Source of the DNA: JAYENK01 sp034722035
GTDB taxonomy: Bacteria; Patescibacteriota; Patescibacteriia; Patescibacteriales; UBA12075
Assembly (NCBI GenBank): GCA_034722035.1
Contig: JAYENK010000029.1
Location: 1-64,000 of the forward strand
Direction: 5' to 3'
Length of the DNA stretch: 64,000 bases
The position numbers and the translations under genes were made by a program. Under the pieces are notes generated by a model. It searched no databases and was not told the origin of the DNA. It was given only the letters and a program-made list of their open reading frames with translations. This document shows, in pieces, positions 17,730 to 26,365 of this stretch; position 1 is the first letter of the stretch; each line of letters starts with the position of its first letter.

Positions 17730-18578
17730 ATGGGAATTAAGAAAAGAAAACCAATAACTTCAGGTCTCAGATCAGCTAGTTTTGATGATTTTTCTGATAT
17801 CACCAAAAATAGTCCGGAAAAACGTTTGACCAAAACCAAGAAACGAATTAGCGGTCGTAATGCGCAAGGAAGAATTACTATTCGTCATCGTGGTGGCGGA
17901 GCCAAGCGTCGATTACGTATTATTGATTTTAAAAGAGATAAATTTGATATATCAGCAACAGTAAAAGAAATAGAGTATGATCCAAATCGAGGCGCAAGAA
18001 TAGCTTTGCTTTATTACGCAGACGGAGTAAAACGATATATTATTGCTCCGAGTGGACTTAAGCAGGGATGCCAGGTTATTAGCAGTCAAAACAAGATTGA
18101 AATAAAACGTGGCAATGCTATGCCTGTTCAATACATACCGGCTGGCATCGCTATTCATAATGTTGAATTAGAACCGGGGTATGGCGCTAAAATTGCTCGC
18201 GGTGCCGGGAATAGCGTATTAATTATGGGTGTTGAAGGAAAATTTGCACAGTTAAAAATGCCGTCCGGTGAAATTCGTTTAGTCAAAAAAGATTGTATGT
18301 GTACAGTTGGGGTAAGCAGTAATTCGAATAAACGACATATAAAGCTTGGCAATGCCGGACGTAAAAGACATTTGGGCTTTCGTCCAACTGTTCGCGGAAC
18401 AGTTATGAATCCGGTAGATCATCCGCATGGTGGCGGTGAGGGTAACCAGTCAATTGGTATGAAGCATCCAAAAACACCTTGGGGTAAGCCGGCGCTTGGA
18501 GTTAAAACCAGAAAAAAGAAAAAATCTAGCAATAAATTAATTATAAAAAGACGTGGTAATAAAAGGCGTCGTCGATAA
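17730..18578 (+). CDS. rplB: 50S ribosomal protein L2
   Basis: L2 (282 residues) is needed for subunit joining and peptidyl transfer. Clear blocks are [53 protein letters not shown] and [12 protein letters not shown] with the conserved His. The C-terminus is very basic. The N-terminus is somewhat shorter and more basic than in E. coli. It is tightly linked to rpsS (three bases). Confidence 0.97.
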   Translation: MGIKKRKPITSGLRSASFDDFSDITKNSPEKRLTKTKKRISGRNAQGRITIRHRGGGAKRRLRIIDFKRDKFDISATVKEIEYDPNRGARIALLYYADGVKRYIIAPSGLKQGCQVISSQNKIEIKRGNAMPVQYIPAGIAIHNVELEPGYGAKIARGAGNSVLIMGVEGKFAQLKMPSGEIRLVKKDCMCTVGVSSNSNKRHIKLGNAGRKRHLGFRPTVRGTVMNPVDHPHGGGEGNQSIGMKHPKTPWGKPALGVKTRKKKKSSNKLIIKRRGNKRRRR

Positions 18579-18581
18579 AAT

Positions 18582-18863
18582 ATGCCAAGAAGTTTAAAAA
18601 AAGGACCATATGTCAATGAAAGGCTTTTGAATAAGATTAAGAACCTTAAGCCTGGTGACAAAACTGTTTTAAAAACTTGGGATCGTGCTTGTACGATTAC
18701 TCCGGAAATGGTTGGTTTTATCATTGGCGTGCATGATGGCAGGAAACACGCTGAAGTACGGATTGTAGAAAATATGGTTGGCCATAAATTGGGTGAATTT
18801 GCTTTGACTAGAAAATTTGTCAGTCATGGCGGTAAAATGGCAAAAACCCAGTCCAAAGGATAA
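18582..18863 (+). CDS. rpsS: 30S ribosomal protein S19
   Basis: S19 (93 residues) forms a complex with S13 in the 30S head. It has [19 protein letters not shown] at the start, then [14 protein letters not shown] and the conserved [17 protein letters not shown]. Length is typical. It sits in the standard order between rplB and rplV. Confidence 0.97.
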   Translation: MPRSLKKGPYVNERLLNKIKNLKPGDKTVLKTWDRACTITPEMVGFIIGVHDGRKHAEVRIVENMVGHKLGEFALTRKFVSHGGKMAKTQSKG

Positions 18864-18881
18864 ATAATTAAACTATTCGCA

Positions 18882-19457
18882 ATGGAAATAAAAGCTAAGA
18901 CAAGATATGTAAAAATGTCTCCGCGCAAGGTGCGGGCGGTTATTGATGTTTTGCGTGGGCTTAAAATTGAAGAAGCAATGAATCAGCTTCAGTTTATTAA
19001 CAAGTGGGCGGCGGTTCCGGTTCGAAAGCTTTTAGCTTCCGTCGTGGCTAATGCTGAACATAATTTTGAATTGAAAGAAGATAATTTATATATTAAAGAA
19101 ATTAAAGTAGACGATGGACCAACTTTAAAACGTTGGATGCCACGCGCACGCGGACGAGCCACCACCATTCGTAAACGATCTAGCCATATTGAATTGACGC
19201 TAGGTGAACTTGTGGATAGTGGTAAAACCGGTCCTAGAAAGCAAGAATTAGAAGCGCCAATTAAGCTGGGTAAAGAGCCAAAAGAAAATAAAGGCGTAAA
19301 AGTAGATAGCAAAAAAGAAGATGATAAAGAAAAGGGCAGTGAAGATAAAAAAGAAATTATTAATCCACGCGGACACGGTAAAGGAAAGAATACAAAAATT
19401 GAAGGTAAGAGTGAAAAAGGTTTTGCTAATAAAATTTTTAGACGCAAGTCTGGTTAG
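18882..19457 (+). CDS. rplV: 50S ribosomal protein L22 with C-terminal extension
   Basis: L22 lines the nascent-peptide tunnel. The core (about residues 1-112) includes KYVKMSPRKVR-like TRYVKMSPRKVRAVIDVL, ASVVANAEHNF and the tunnel-loop end WMPRARGRATTIRKRSSHI. Beyond it lie about 75 residues of Lys/Glu/Gly-rich sequence that the usual 110-residue protein lacks. The extension ends close to the rpsC start (13 bases). Like the L23 extension, it may be a lineage feature exposed at the ribosome surface. Confidence 0.95.
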   Translation: MEIKAKTRYVKMSPRKVRAVIDVLRGLKIEEAMNQLQFINKWAAVPVRKLLASVVANAEHNFELKEDNLYIKEIKVDDGPTLKRWMPRARGRATTIRKRSSHIELTLGELVDSGKTGPRKQELEAPIKLGKEPKENKGVKVDSKKEDDKEKGSEDKKEIINPRGHGKGKNTKIEGKSEKGFANKIFRRKSG

Positions 19458-19470
19458 GTAATTATATACT

Positions 19471-20169
19471 ATGGGAAAAAAGATTAATCCAAAAATATTT
19501 CGAATTAGCGTAACTAAGAAATGGCCGTCCAAATGGTTTGCGACTGGCAGAAATTACGCAAAAAAAGTAGAGCAAGATGTTTGTACTCGCCGTTTTATAT
19601 TAAAAGAATTAATGGAAGCTGGCGTTGATCGAGTAGATATTGAGCGCAATACCGACAAGATTAACGTTAATATTTATACGGCTAAGCCTGGTTTAATTAT
19701 CGGTCGTGGTGGTACCGGAGTAGACGATTTAAAAAAGAAAATTCATAGCAAGTTTTTAAAAAATTATAAACCAAGTAATATTAATTTAGATATTCATGAA
19801 TTTGATCGACCGAATTTGAGCGCACAGATTATTGTACAATCAATGACAGTTGATATTGAAAAAAGAATGCCGTTTCGACGTGTAATGAAGCAAGCGATTT
19901 CTCGTGTGGAAAGAGCCGGCGCGCTTGGAGTTAAGGTGAAAGTATCAGGACGTTTGAATGGAGCAGAAATTGCTCGCTCAGAAATGCTGGCCAGCGGTAA
20001 GATTCCTTTACATACTTTGCGGGCTGATATTGATTATGCTCGCGGCTCGGTTCGTACTACTTATGGTGCGGTTGGGATTAAGATATGGATTTATAAAGGA
20101 GACAGATTTGAAGAATCCAGTGAAAAAAAGGGAGAGGTCCTAGGTAAAAAAACAGGACCAAGAAAATAA
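19471..20169 (+). CDS. rpsC: 30S ribosomal protein S3
   Basis: S3 (232 residues) is part of the mRNA entry channel. It begins MGKKINPKIFRISVTKKW, has the KH-domain loop PGLIIGRGGTGVDDLKKKI, then FRRVMKQAISRVERAGALG (region) and ARGSVRTTYGAVGIKIWIYKG. The order and length are standard. The tail is short and polar. Confidence 0.97.
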   Translation: MGKKINPKIFRISVTKKWPSKWFATGRNYAKKVEQDVCTRRFILKELMEAGVDRVDIERNTDKINVNIYTAKPGLIIGRGGTGVDDLKKKIHSKFLKNYKPSNINLDIHEFDRPNLSAQIIVQSMTVDIEKRMPFRRVMKQAISRVERAGALGVKVKVSGRLNGAEIARSEMLASGKIPLHTLRADIDYARGSVRTTYGAVGIKIWIYKGDRFEESSEKKGEVLGKKTGPRK

Positions 20170-20193
20170 TTATTTAATTTTGAAGCAGATAAT

Positions 20194-20598
20194 ATGTTGA
20201 TGCCGAAAAAATCTAAATATCGAAAGTCGCACAAAGGACGAAGAGGCGGCAAGACCAATCGTAAGATAAAAATTGCCTTTGGCTCTTATGCGCTTAAAAG
20301 CAAGGAAGCACATTGGGTCACTTCACGTCAGATTGAAGCAGCGCGTCGAGTAATGACTCGTTACACTAAACGCGGCGGCAAGATTTGGATTCGTGTATTT
20401 CCGGATAAGCCAGTAACACAAAAGGGAGGTGAAATGCCGATGGGCAAAGGTAAAGGAGCGGTTGATCATTATGTGGTTGTAGTAAAGCCTGGTATGATAA
20501 TATTTGAAATGGACGGTGTTGATGAAAAAATGGCTAAAGAGGCAATGGAATTGGCTGCTTACAAGCTACCGGTAAAGTGTAAATTTATAGTAAAATAA
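20194..20598 (+). CDS. rplP: 50S ribosomal protein L16
   Basis: L16 (134 residues) supports the A-site tRNA elbow. The start [16 protein letters not shown] matches the family's MLMPKR form, so the first of two near ATGs is preferred. Further on are [44 protein letters not shown] and a final [11 protein letters not shown]. It lies in the normal position before rpmC. Confidence 0.97.
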   Translation: MLMPKKSKYRKSHKGRRGGKTNRKIKIAFGSYALKSKEAHWVTSRQIEAARRVMTRYTKRGGKIWIRVFPDKPVTQKGGEMPMGKGKGAVDHYVVVVKPGMIIFEMDGVDEKMAKEAMELAAYKLPVKCKFIVK

Positions 20599-20607
20599 AT
20601 TAATATA

Positions 20608-20823
20608 ATGAATTATAAAGAATTAAAAAAGAAAAAAACGAAAGATTTGCATAAAATATTAGCAGAAGCACGTAATAAGCTTAGAGAATTTCGTTTTAAA
20701 GACGCGAATAAACAGCTTAAGGATGTGCGGGTTATTCGCAAGACCAGAAATACTATTTCTCGCGTTTTAACATTATTAAATATAAAGTCAAAAGATTATG
20801 ACCGAAAAAAAAGCAATAATTAA
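20608..20823 (+). CDS. rpmC: 50S ribosomal protein L29
   Basis: L29 (71 residues) is a small two-helix protein at the tunnel exit. Visible blocks are ELKKKKTKDLHKILAEARNK, REFRFKDANKQLKDV and VRVIRKTRNTISRVLT, which match the family's LRFQxAxGQLxNxxxIRxVRRxIARxxT pattern. It overlaps the rpsQ start by 26 bases, which is longer than the usual four-base overlap and makes coupled translation likely. Confidence 0.93.
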   Translation: MNYKELKKKKTKDLHKILAEARNKLREFRFKDANKQLKDVRVIRKTRNTISRVLTLLNIKSKDYDRKKSNN

Positions 20824-21046
20824 AAAAAAATTTACCGGATTGGTTGTTAGTGATAAAATGAATAAAACAATTGTAGCGCAGGTTGACAGAGTAAAACAAC
20901 ATTCAAAATATATGAAGCGCTATACAGTTAGTAAACGCTATAAAGTTCATGATGAGAAAGAACAGTATAAGGAAGGAGAGCAAGTTAATTTTATTGAATG
21001 TCGTCCAATGTCAAAAGACAAAAAATGGCGTGTAATGTATAAATAG
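20798..21046 (+). CDS. rpsQ: 30S ribosomal protein S17
   Basis: S17 (82 residues) is an OB-fold 16S-binding protein. It shows KKFTGLVVSDKMNKTIVAQV, KQHSKYMKRYTVSKRYKVHDE and ECRPMSKDKKWRVM. The ATG at 20798 lies inside rpmC; the next possible start (Met at GLVVSDKM) would remove the first strand, so the overlap is real. The stop is directly followed by the rplN ATG with no gap. Confidence 0.95.
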   Translation: MTEKKAIIKKKFTGLVVSDKMNKTIVAQVDRVKQHSKYMKRYTVSKRYKVHDEKEQYKEGEQVNFIECRPMSKDKKWRVMYK

Positions 21047-21418
21047 ATGATACAAGTAGAGTCAAAATTAAAAGTAGCCGACAATTCAGGTGCCAAAAAA
21101 GTAAAGTGCATTAAGGTTCTTGGTGGATATAAAAAAAGATATTGCCGAGTTGGTGAAGTTTTTACCGCTTCAGTCAGAGAAGCTACTCCGCATACAGCCA
21201 TTAAAAAGGGCGATGTTATTCATTGTGTTTTGGTGCGCAACAAAAAGGAGATTCGTCGTTTTGATGGAACTTATTTGCGTTTTGATGATAATGCTTGTGT
21301 TGTTTTGGATAAAGAAAAGAAGGAACCGCGGGCAAGTCGTATTTTTGGACCAATCGCCCGTGAAGTAAGACGAAAAGGATATTTTAAAATAGCCAGTTTG
21401 GCACCAGAAGTTTTATAA
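21047..21418 (+). CDS. rplN: 50S ribosomal protein L14
   Basis: L14 (123 residues) forms an intersubunit bridge. It starts [20 protein letters not shown] and includes [33 protein letters not shown] (several family blocks in sequence) and [11 protein letters not shown]. The length equals the bacterial norm. The start codon abuts the rpsQ stop. Confidence 0.97.
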   Translation: MIQVESKLKVADNSGAKKVKCIKVLGGYKKRYCRVGEVFTASVREATPHTAIKKGDVIHCVLVRNKKEIRRFDGTYLRFDDNACVVLDKEKKEPRASRIFGPIAREVRRKGYFKIASLAPEVL

Positions 21419-21434
21419 TTTTTTAATAGAGTTT

Positions 21435-21761
21435 ATGAATATTAAGAAAGGGGACAAAGTAAAGTTACTTGCAGGAAAAGATAAGGGTAAAACCGGGAAG
21501 GTTTTGCAGGTGTTTGTGGACCGCAAAAAAGCCAGCATTGAAGGGCTTAATTTACTTATTAAGCATATGCGTCCAAAAAAACAGGGCGAGAAAGGACAGC
21601 GAATTGAATTTCCGGCGCCAATGTCAATTTCTAATTTAATTTTAGTATGTCCAAAATGTAATAAGCCTAGTCGAGTTGGTGTTAAAGCAATTAAATCAGA
21701 GAAAACAGGTAAAACTAAAAAATATCGAGTTTGTAAAAAATGTAATAAAGTAGTAGATTAA
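21435..21761 (+). CDS. rplX: 50S ribosomal protein L24
   Basis: L24 (108 residues) is an assembly initiator with a KOW motif: NIKKGDKVKLLAGKDKGKTG followed by VEGLN-like IEGLNLLIKHMRP. The C-terminal part has CPKCNKPSRVG and CKKCNKVVD, two CxxC pairs that suggest a zinc ribbon, as in many bacterial L24 sequences. Its place between rplN and rplE is standard. Confidence 0.96.
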   Translation: MNIKKGDKVKLLAGKDKGKTGKVLQVFVDRKKASIEGLNLLIKHMRPKKQGEKGQRIEFPAPMSISNLILVCPKCNKPSRVGVKAIKSEKTGKTKKYRVCKKCNKVVD

Positions 21762-21771
21762 ATATACTAAA

Positions 21772-22314
21772 ATGAGATTACAAGAACAGTATAAAAAACA
21801 AATAGTGCCGGAACTTAAGAAGAAGTTTGCTTATAAAAATATTTTTGAAGTGCCGTGCATTGAAAAGATAGTAGTTAATGTTGGTTTTGGTCGGCACAAT
21901 AAAGATAAGCAATACATTAAAATGGTTGAAGAAGGTTTAACCCGCATTACCGGACAGAAGCCAATGCTCAATAAAGCTAAAAAATCAATTTCCGCGTTTA
22001 AAATAAGGGAAGGAAATATCATCGGCGCTTCAGTCACTTTACGCGGCAAGCGAATGTATGATTTTTTGGAAAAACTAATCAATGTTTCTTTTCCGCGAGT
22101 TCAAGATTTTCGTGGAATTAATAGCAAGGGGATTGATAGAACCGGAAATTTAACAGTCGGCTTTAAAGAGCATACATCTTTTCCGGAAATTAAGCTTGGC
22201 GAAGTTGATAATGTTTTTGGTCTAGAGCTTTCTTTGGCAACTAGCGCAAAAAATAAAGAAGAAGGTTTAGCCTTGTTTACTTTATTAGGATTTCCATTTA
22301 AGAAAAAACAATAA
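21772..22314 (+). CDS. rplE: 50S ribosomal protein L5
   Basis: L5 (180 residues) binds 5S rRNA and contacts the P-site tRNA. Blocks are LQEQYKKQIVPELKKKF, KIVVNVGFGRHNKDK, RITGQKPMLNKAKKSISAFKIREG (region), GASVTLRGKRMYDFLEKLI and FRGIN. The length is typical. It is separated by only four bases from rpsN. Confidence 0.97.
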   Translation: MRLQEQYKKQIVPELKKKFAYKNIFEVPCIEKIVVNVGFGRHNKDKQYIKMVEEGLTRITGQKPMLNKAKKSISAFKIREGNIIGASVTLRGKRMYDFLEKLINVSFPRVQDFRGINSKGIDRTGNLTVGFKEHTSFPEIKLGEVDNVFGLELSLATSAKNKEEGLALFTLLGFPFKKKQ

Positions 22315-22318
22315 TACT

Positions 22319-22504
22319 ATGGCAAGAAAAGCACTAATCGCTAAAACTAAAAAAACACCTAAATTTAGTACACGCAAAATACATCGTTGTTGGCGTTGTG
22401 GTCGTAATTGTGGCTATATGCGCGATTTTAATCTTTGTCGTATTTGTTTTCGTGAGCTTTCAGAGAATGGCGATATTCCCGGAGTAAGACGTTCGTCTTG
22501 GTAA
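22319..22504 (+). CDS. rpsN: 30S ribosomal protein S14, zinc type
   Basis: S14 type Z (61 residues) assembles into the 30S head. The zinc site is CWRCGRNCGYMRDFNLCRICF, with CxxC pairs about 15 residues apart, and the C-terminal FRELSENGDIPGVRRSSW is the family signature. The short length marks the zinc-binding form rather than the 100-residue form. Confidence 0.97.
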   Translation: MARKALIAKTKKTPKFSTRKIHRCWRCGRNCGYMRDFNLCRICFRELSENGDIPGVRRSSW

Positions 22505-22544
22505 TAAATAATATAATAAAATAATTCAAATAATTAAAATCACT

Positions 22545-22958
22545 ATGACAGATCCAATTGCTGATATGTTAACTCGGATAAGAAATGCCACAGCCGCCAA
22601 AAAAAGCGAGCTTGTTTTGCCAATGAGTAAAATTAAGCATGAAATTGCTAAAATTTTACAAAAAGAGGGTTGGATTCTTGATGCGCGAACCGTCAAAAAA
22701 CAAATAGCAAAGAATCAAAGCAATAGTTTTGATGAATTGAAAATAGTTTTAAAATATAAAAAAAGCGGTAAGCCTTTTATTGCTTCAATCAAAAGAATCA
22801 GTAAGCCGGGGCTTAGAATCTATGTCAAAAAAAATGATTTGCCGAGAGTTTTGAATAATTTCGGAATGGCAATAATTTCTACCCCCAAAGGGCTTATGAC
22901 GAATAAAGAGGCGCGAAAGGCTAATTTGGGTGGAGAGGTTCTGTGTGAAATTTATTAA
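22545..22958 (+). CDS. rpsH: 30S ribosomal protein S8
   Basis: S8 (137 residues) binds the central domain of 16S rRNA and in E. coli represses the spc operon. It has DPIADMLTRIRNA, the repeat-like MSKIKHEIAKILQKEGWI, RISKPGLRIYVK and the final STPKGLMTNKEARKANLGGE. Position and length are standard. Confidence 0.97.
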   Translation: MTDPIADMLTRIRNATAAKKSELVLPMSKIKHEIAKILQKEGWILDARTVKKQIAKNQSNSFDELKIVLKYKKSGKPFIASIKRISKPGLRIYVKKNDLPRVLNNFGMAIISTPKGLMTNKEARKANLGGEVLCEIY

Positions 22959-22973
22959 AAATATTTTAAAAAT

Positions 22974-23519
22974 ATGTCACGTTTAGGAAAATTACCAATT
23001 GAACTTGTTGACGGAACTGAAGCTCGTATTCAGGATGGTTTTGTAATTGTAAAAGGGAGAAAAGGGGAGTTAAAGCAAAAATTACATGATTTGGCTATGG
23101 TTAAAATTGAAGATAAGCAAATTATCGTTAGCATAAAAAATCCAAAAATAAAAAAAGAAAGAGCATTTTGGGGATTGTATCGCAGTTTGATTAATAATAT
23201 GGTTATAGGAGTAAATGATGGCTTTGAAAAAAAGCTGGAAGTGGTTGGAGTTGGTTACCGTGTAGCGCTTTCTGGAAAAAATCTAAAATTAAATGTTGGT
23301 TTTTCTCATCAGGTTGATTTTTCTTTGCCAGATGGGATAGAGGGAGCAGTTGAGGGGAATATAGTTACTATTAGCGGATTTGATAAGCAATTGGTCGGTG
23401 AAACTGCCGCCAAAATCAGAAAAATTAAAAAACCGGAGCCATATAAAGGCAAAGGGATTAAATATACAGACGAAATTGTTCGCCGCAAAGAAGGTAAGAC
23501 AGCGGCCAAAGGAGAATAA
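22974..23519 (+). CDS. rplF: 50S ribosomal protein L6
   Basis: L6 (181 residues) has two similar alpha/beta domains near the factor-binding site. Family blocks are MSRLGKLPIELVDG, ALYRxLINNMVxGV-like GLYRSLINNMVIGV, LEVVGVGYRVALSGKNL and KPEPYKGKGIKYTDEIVRRKEGK. It stands between rpsH and rplR. Confidence 0.97.
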   Translation: MSRLGKLPIELVDGTEARIQDGFVIVKGRKGELKQKLHDLAMVKIEDKQIIVSIKNPKIKKERAFWGLYRSLINNMVIGVNDGFEKKLEVVGVGYRVALSGKNLKLNVGFSHQVDFSLPDGIEGAVEGNIVTISGFDKQLVGETAAKIRKIKKPEPYKGKGIKYTDEIVRRKEGKTAAKGE

Positions 23520-23530
23520 TATAAATTTAT

Positions 23531-23887
23531 ATGGATAAAAATAAGAAAAAATTAAATAGTCGCATTCGTCGGCATAATCGAGTTCGAGCAAAAATATCCG
23601 GGACTGGCGTTCGTCCACGTCTTAGTGTTTTCAAATCAAATAGCAGTATTTATTTACAATTAATTGATGATAGAAATGGTAAAACTTTAGTTAGCGCGAA
23701 CGTAAAGGAAGTAAGAAAGAAAGATTTAAATAAAACCGAGCAAGCAGCAGAATTAGGCAAGCTTATTGCGGAAAAAGCCAAGAAAGAAAAGATCGATGTA
23801 GTTGTTTTTGACAAAGGGCCTTATAAATATCATGGCCGTGTAAAGGCAGTGGCCGACGCAGCTAGAGAAAGCGGCCTTAAATTTTAA
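23531..23887 (+). CDS. rplR: 50S ribosomal protein L18
   Basis: L18 (118 residues) binds 5S rRNA together with L5. It shows [25 protein letters not shown] at the start, [17 protein letters not shown] in the middle and [24 protein letters not shown] at the end (given by region). The length is typical. Confidence 0.97.
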   Translation: MDKNKKKLNSRIRRHNRVRAKISGTGVRPRLSVFKSNSSIYLQLIDDRNGKTLVSANVKEVRKKDLNKTEQAAELGKLIAEKAKKEKIDVVVFDKGPYKYHGRVKAVADAARESGLKF

Positions 23888-23897
23888 ATTTATAAAC

Positions 23898-24557
23898 ATG
23901 GAAGAAGCTAAAAATAAAATTCAAGATAAGCCAAAGAGCGCACAGGGTAGCGCAGTTAACAAAACCGTTTATTCCAAAAGACGATCTGACAAAAAAAGAG
24001 CTCGTCCTAAAAGGTATGAGAAACCAAAGGATGAGTTTGATCAAAAAATTGTTGATATTGCGCGTGTTACCAGGGTGATGGCCGGTGGAAAACGAATGCG
24101 TTTTCGTGCTTGCGTTGCGATTGGCAATAAAAAAGGCAAGATAGCGGTTGGCATAGACAAGGGATCTGATGTTAGCATTGCGGTCAATAAGGCGGTAAAT
24201 AAGGCAAAGAAAAAAATTGTAGATATTTCAATTGTAAACGATACAATTCCGCATGAAGTTTATTATAAATATGGCGCAGCGAAAATTTTATTTCGTCCTG
24301 CCGGCGGCGGTCGAGGAATTATTTCTGGTGGAGCCACTCGCGCTATTTTAGAGTTGAGCGGTATCAAGAATATTACTACCAAAAATCTTGGAACAAATAA
24401 TCCGGTTAATATTGCAAAATGCACGGTTGAAGCGCTTGATAGCTTGAAAAAAGTTGAGGTAAAAAAGGATAATAAGAATTTAGAGAAAATAAAAAAAGAA
24501 AAAACTTCAGAGAACAAAATAGAAGAAAAAAATACAGAAAAAGCAAAGAATAAATAA
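23898..24557 (+). CDS. rpsE: 30S ribosomal protein S5 with both termini extended
   Basis: S5 (219 residues against about 165 in E. coli) helps decoding fidelity. The core begins near residue 45 (KIVDIARVTRVMAGGKRMRF) and includes ACVAIGNKKGKIAVGI, IPHEVYYKYGAAKILFRPA and GRGIISGGATRAILELSGI. About 45 basic residues precede it and about 30 Lys/Glu residues follow it. It is joined to rplO by four bases with no rpmD (L30) between them. Confidence 0.96.
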   Translation: MEEAKNKIQDKPKSAQGSAVNKTVYSKRRSDKKRARPKRYEKPKDEFDQKIVDIARVTRVMAGGKRMRFRACVAIGNKKGKIAVGIDKGSDVSIAVNKAVNKAKKKIVDISIVNDTIPHEVYYKYGAAKILFRPAGGGRGIISGGATRAILELSGIKNITTKNLGTNNPVNIAKCTVEALDSLKKVEVKKDNKNLEKIKKEKTSENKIEEKNTEKAKNK

Positions 24558-24561
24558 AATT

Positions 24562-24987
24562 ATGTCATTATCAACTCATACAATCAAAGGTGCTAAGGGT
24601 TCGAGCAAAAAACGTAAACGGATCGGACGGGGTAATGCTTCCGGTACCGGGACTTATTCCGGTAAAGGACTTAAGGGGCAAAATTGCCGCTCTGGTGTTT
24701 CTAATTTAAAACGGCTTGGCATGAAGCAAGTGCTACTCCGTACTCCGAAAAAACGTGGTTTTAATTCGGTTAAGTCGAAAAAACAAGTTGTCAACTTAAG
24801 TGATTTAAATAAACATTTCAAAGAAGGTGAAATTGTGTCTAAGGAGTCATTGCTTAAAAAGGCTTTAGTTGATAATATTAAAGTAAATGTTAAAATTTTA
24901 GCTAAAGGTGAGTTAACAGTAAAGAATTTAAAGTTTAAAGACGTTTTAATGAGTGAAGCTGCTAAAAAACAGCTTAAAGTTAAATAG
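24562..24987 (+). CDS. rplO: 50S ribosomal protein L15
   Basis: L15 (141 residues) is a late-assembly 50S protein. The Gly-rich N-terminal tail is clear (GSSKKRKRIGRGNASGTGTY, then SGKGLKGQNCRSGV), followed by RGFNSVKSKKQVVNLSDLN and the globular C-terminal part. It comes straight after rpsE, since rpmD is absent, and precedes secY by 14 bases. Confidence 0.95.
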   Translation: MSLSTHTIKGAKGSSKKRKRIGRGNASGTGTYSGKGLKGQNCRSGVSNLKRLGMKQVLLRTPKKRGFNSVKSKKQVVNLSDLNKHFKEGEIVSKESLLKKALVDNIKVNVKILAKGELTVKNLKFKDVLMSEAAKKQLKVK

Positions 24988-25001
24988 CAAGTAGATTTAT
25001 T

Positions 25002-26276
25002 ATGATTATAGATAAATTAATTCAAATCTGGCGCGCAAAAGATCTTCGAAATAGCCTTCTATTTGTTTTGGCTATGTTGGTTATTTTTCGTATTGCCGCC
25101 CATATTCCGGTTCCAGGCGTTGACACAGTCGCTTTGGAAGATTTTTTTGGCAACAATCAAATTCTGGGGCTACTTAATATGTTTTCCGGTGGCAGTATGC
25201 AGAATTTTTCAATTGTAATGATGGGAATTGCTCCTTATATTACAGCTTCTATTATTTTTCAGCTTCTTGGAATGATTATTCCAAAACTGGAAAAAATGCA
25301 AAAAGAAGAAGCCGGACGGCAAAAAATAAATATGTGGACACGTTGGTTGACTGTGCCAATGGCAATGATGCAGGCTTTTGGCATGATTACCTTGCTTAGC
25401 CGTTCCGGTACAAATATTTTAGCTGATGTAGGCGGGTTTGACGTTGTCAGTATGTTAATAATTATTACTGCTGGTACAATATTCTTGATGTGGATTGGCG
25501 AACTTATTACCGAGAAGAAGGTGGGAAACGGCATCTCCCTTTTGATTTTTGCCGGTATTGTGGCCGGTTTACCTCAGGCCGCACAGCAAATATTTGTCAC
25601 TTTCGACCAATCTCAATTATTTATGATGATTGGTTTTATTGCGATTGCGATAATAACCATTGTGGGCGTGGTTGTAATCACCGAAGCACAGCGTAATGTT
25701 CCGGTGCAATATGCCAAACAAATTCGAGGCAACCGTATGTATGGTGGCACTAGTAGTCATTTGCCCCTCAGAGTAAATATGGCCGGAGTTATTCCGATTA
25801 TTTTCGCTATTTCAGTAGTGCTTTTTCCAAGTATGATTGCACAATTTTTTATACAAGCAAAAACCGCCTGGATTGCTTTTGCAGCTGAATGGGTGATTGC
25901 AATGTTTAATAATCAGCTTTTTTACGGTGTATCTTATTTTATTTTGGTTTTTGCTTTTACTTTCTTTTATACAGAAGTGATTTTTCATCCGACTCAGATT
26001 GCCGAAAATTTGCAAAAACAGGGCGGATTTATTCCCGGAATTAGGCCGGGAAAAAATACTAGTGAATATTTAGCTAACACTACACATAAAATTATATTAG
26101 TCGGTGCTTTATTTTTGGGGATTATCGCAATTTTGCCGTTAATTTTAAAAGCAATTACCAACATGCAAGCTTTAGCCTTAGGAGGAACCAGCTTGCTAAT
26201 CGTAGTAGCGGTTGTTATTGAAACTGTTAAACAGATTGAATCACAGCTCACCATGAGAGAATACGACGGTGCTTAA
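25002..26276 (+). CDS. secY: Preprotein translocase subunit SecY
   Basis: SecY (424 residues) forms the protein-conducting channel. It shows ten hydrophobic helices, the N-terminal RIAAHIPVPGVD, the family block MGIAPYITASIIFQLLG, the KxxxEEGRxK-like loop QKEEAGRQKINMWTRWLTVP, and GNGISLLIFAGIVAGLP. Later come VPVQYAKQIRGNRMYGG and QGGFIPGIRPGKNT. It ends the ribosomal run; the usual adk-map-infA-rpsM genes do not follow, and a terminator does. Confidence 0.97.
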   Translation: MIIDKLIQIWRAKDLRNSLLFVLAMLVIFRIAAHIPVPGVDTVALEDFFGNNQILGLLNMFSGGSMQNFSIVMMGIAPYITASIIFQLLGMIIPKLEKMQKEEAGRQKINMWTRWLTVPMAMMQAFGMITLLSRSGTNILADVGGFDVVSMLIIITAGTIFLMWIGELITEKKVGNGISLLIFAGIVAGLPQAAQQIFVTFDQSQLFMMIGFIAIAIITIVGVVVITEAQRNVPVQYAKQIRGNRMYGGTSSHLPLRVNMAGVIPIIFAISVVLFPSMIAQFFIQAKTAWIAFAAEWVIAMFNNQLFYGVSYFILVFAFTFFYTEVIFHPTQIAENLQKQGGFIPGIRPGKNTSEYLANTTHKIILVGALFLGIIAILPLILKAITNMQALALGGTSLLIVVAVVIETVKQIESQLTMREYDGA

Positions 26277-26304
26277 TTTTTTTATTTTTTATTACAGTAT
26301 ATAT

Positions 26305-26336
26305 AAAAAAAATCAGACATATTCTGGTTTTTTTTT
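26305..26336 (+). terminator. Intrinsic terminator after secY
   Basis: A-rich AAAAAATCAGA pairs with TCTGGTTTTTT around a five-base loop (26318-26322), one pair being G-U, and the right arm runs into nine or more T. It closes the ribosomal operon 28 bases after the secY stop. Confidence 0.75.
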
Positions 26337-26347
26337 ATGTTTAATTG

Positions 26348-26356
26348 TGTTATAAT
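26348..26356 (+). promoter_or_regulatory. Extended -10 promoter, leaderless
   Basis: TGTTATAAT is a perfect extended -10 element. The ATG of the ABC ATPase follows nine bases after it, so the mRNA would have a 5' leader of only a few bases. No convincing -35 is visible (T-run of the preceding terminator). Confidence 0.6.
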
Positions 26357-26365
26357 ATATAATAT

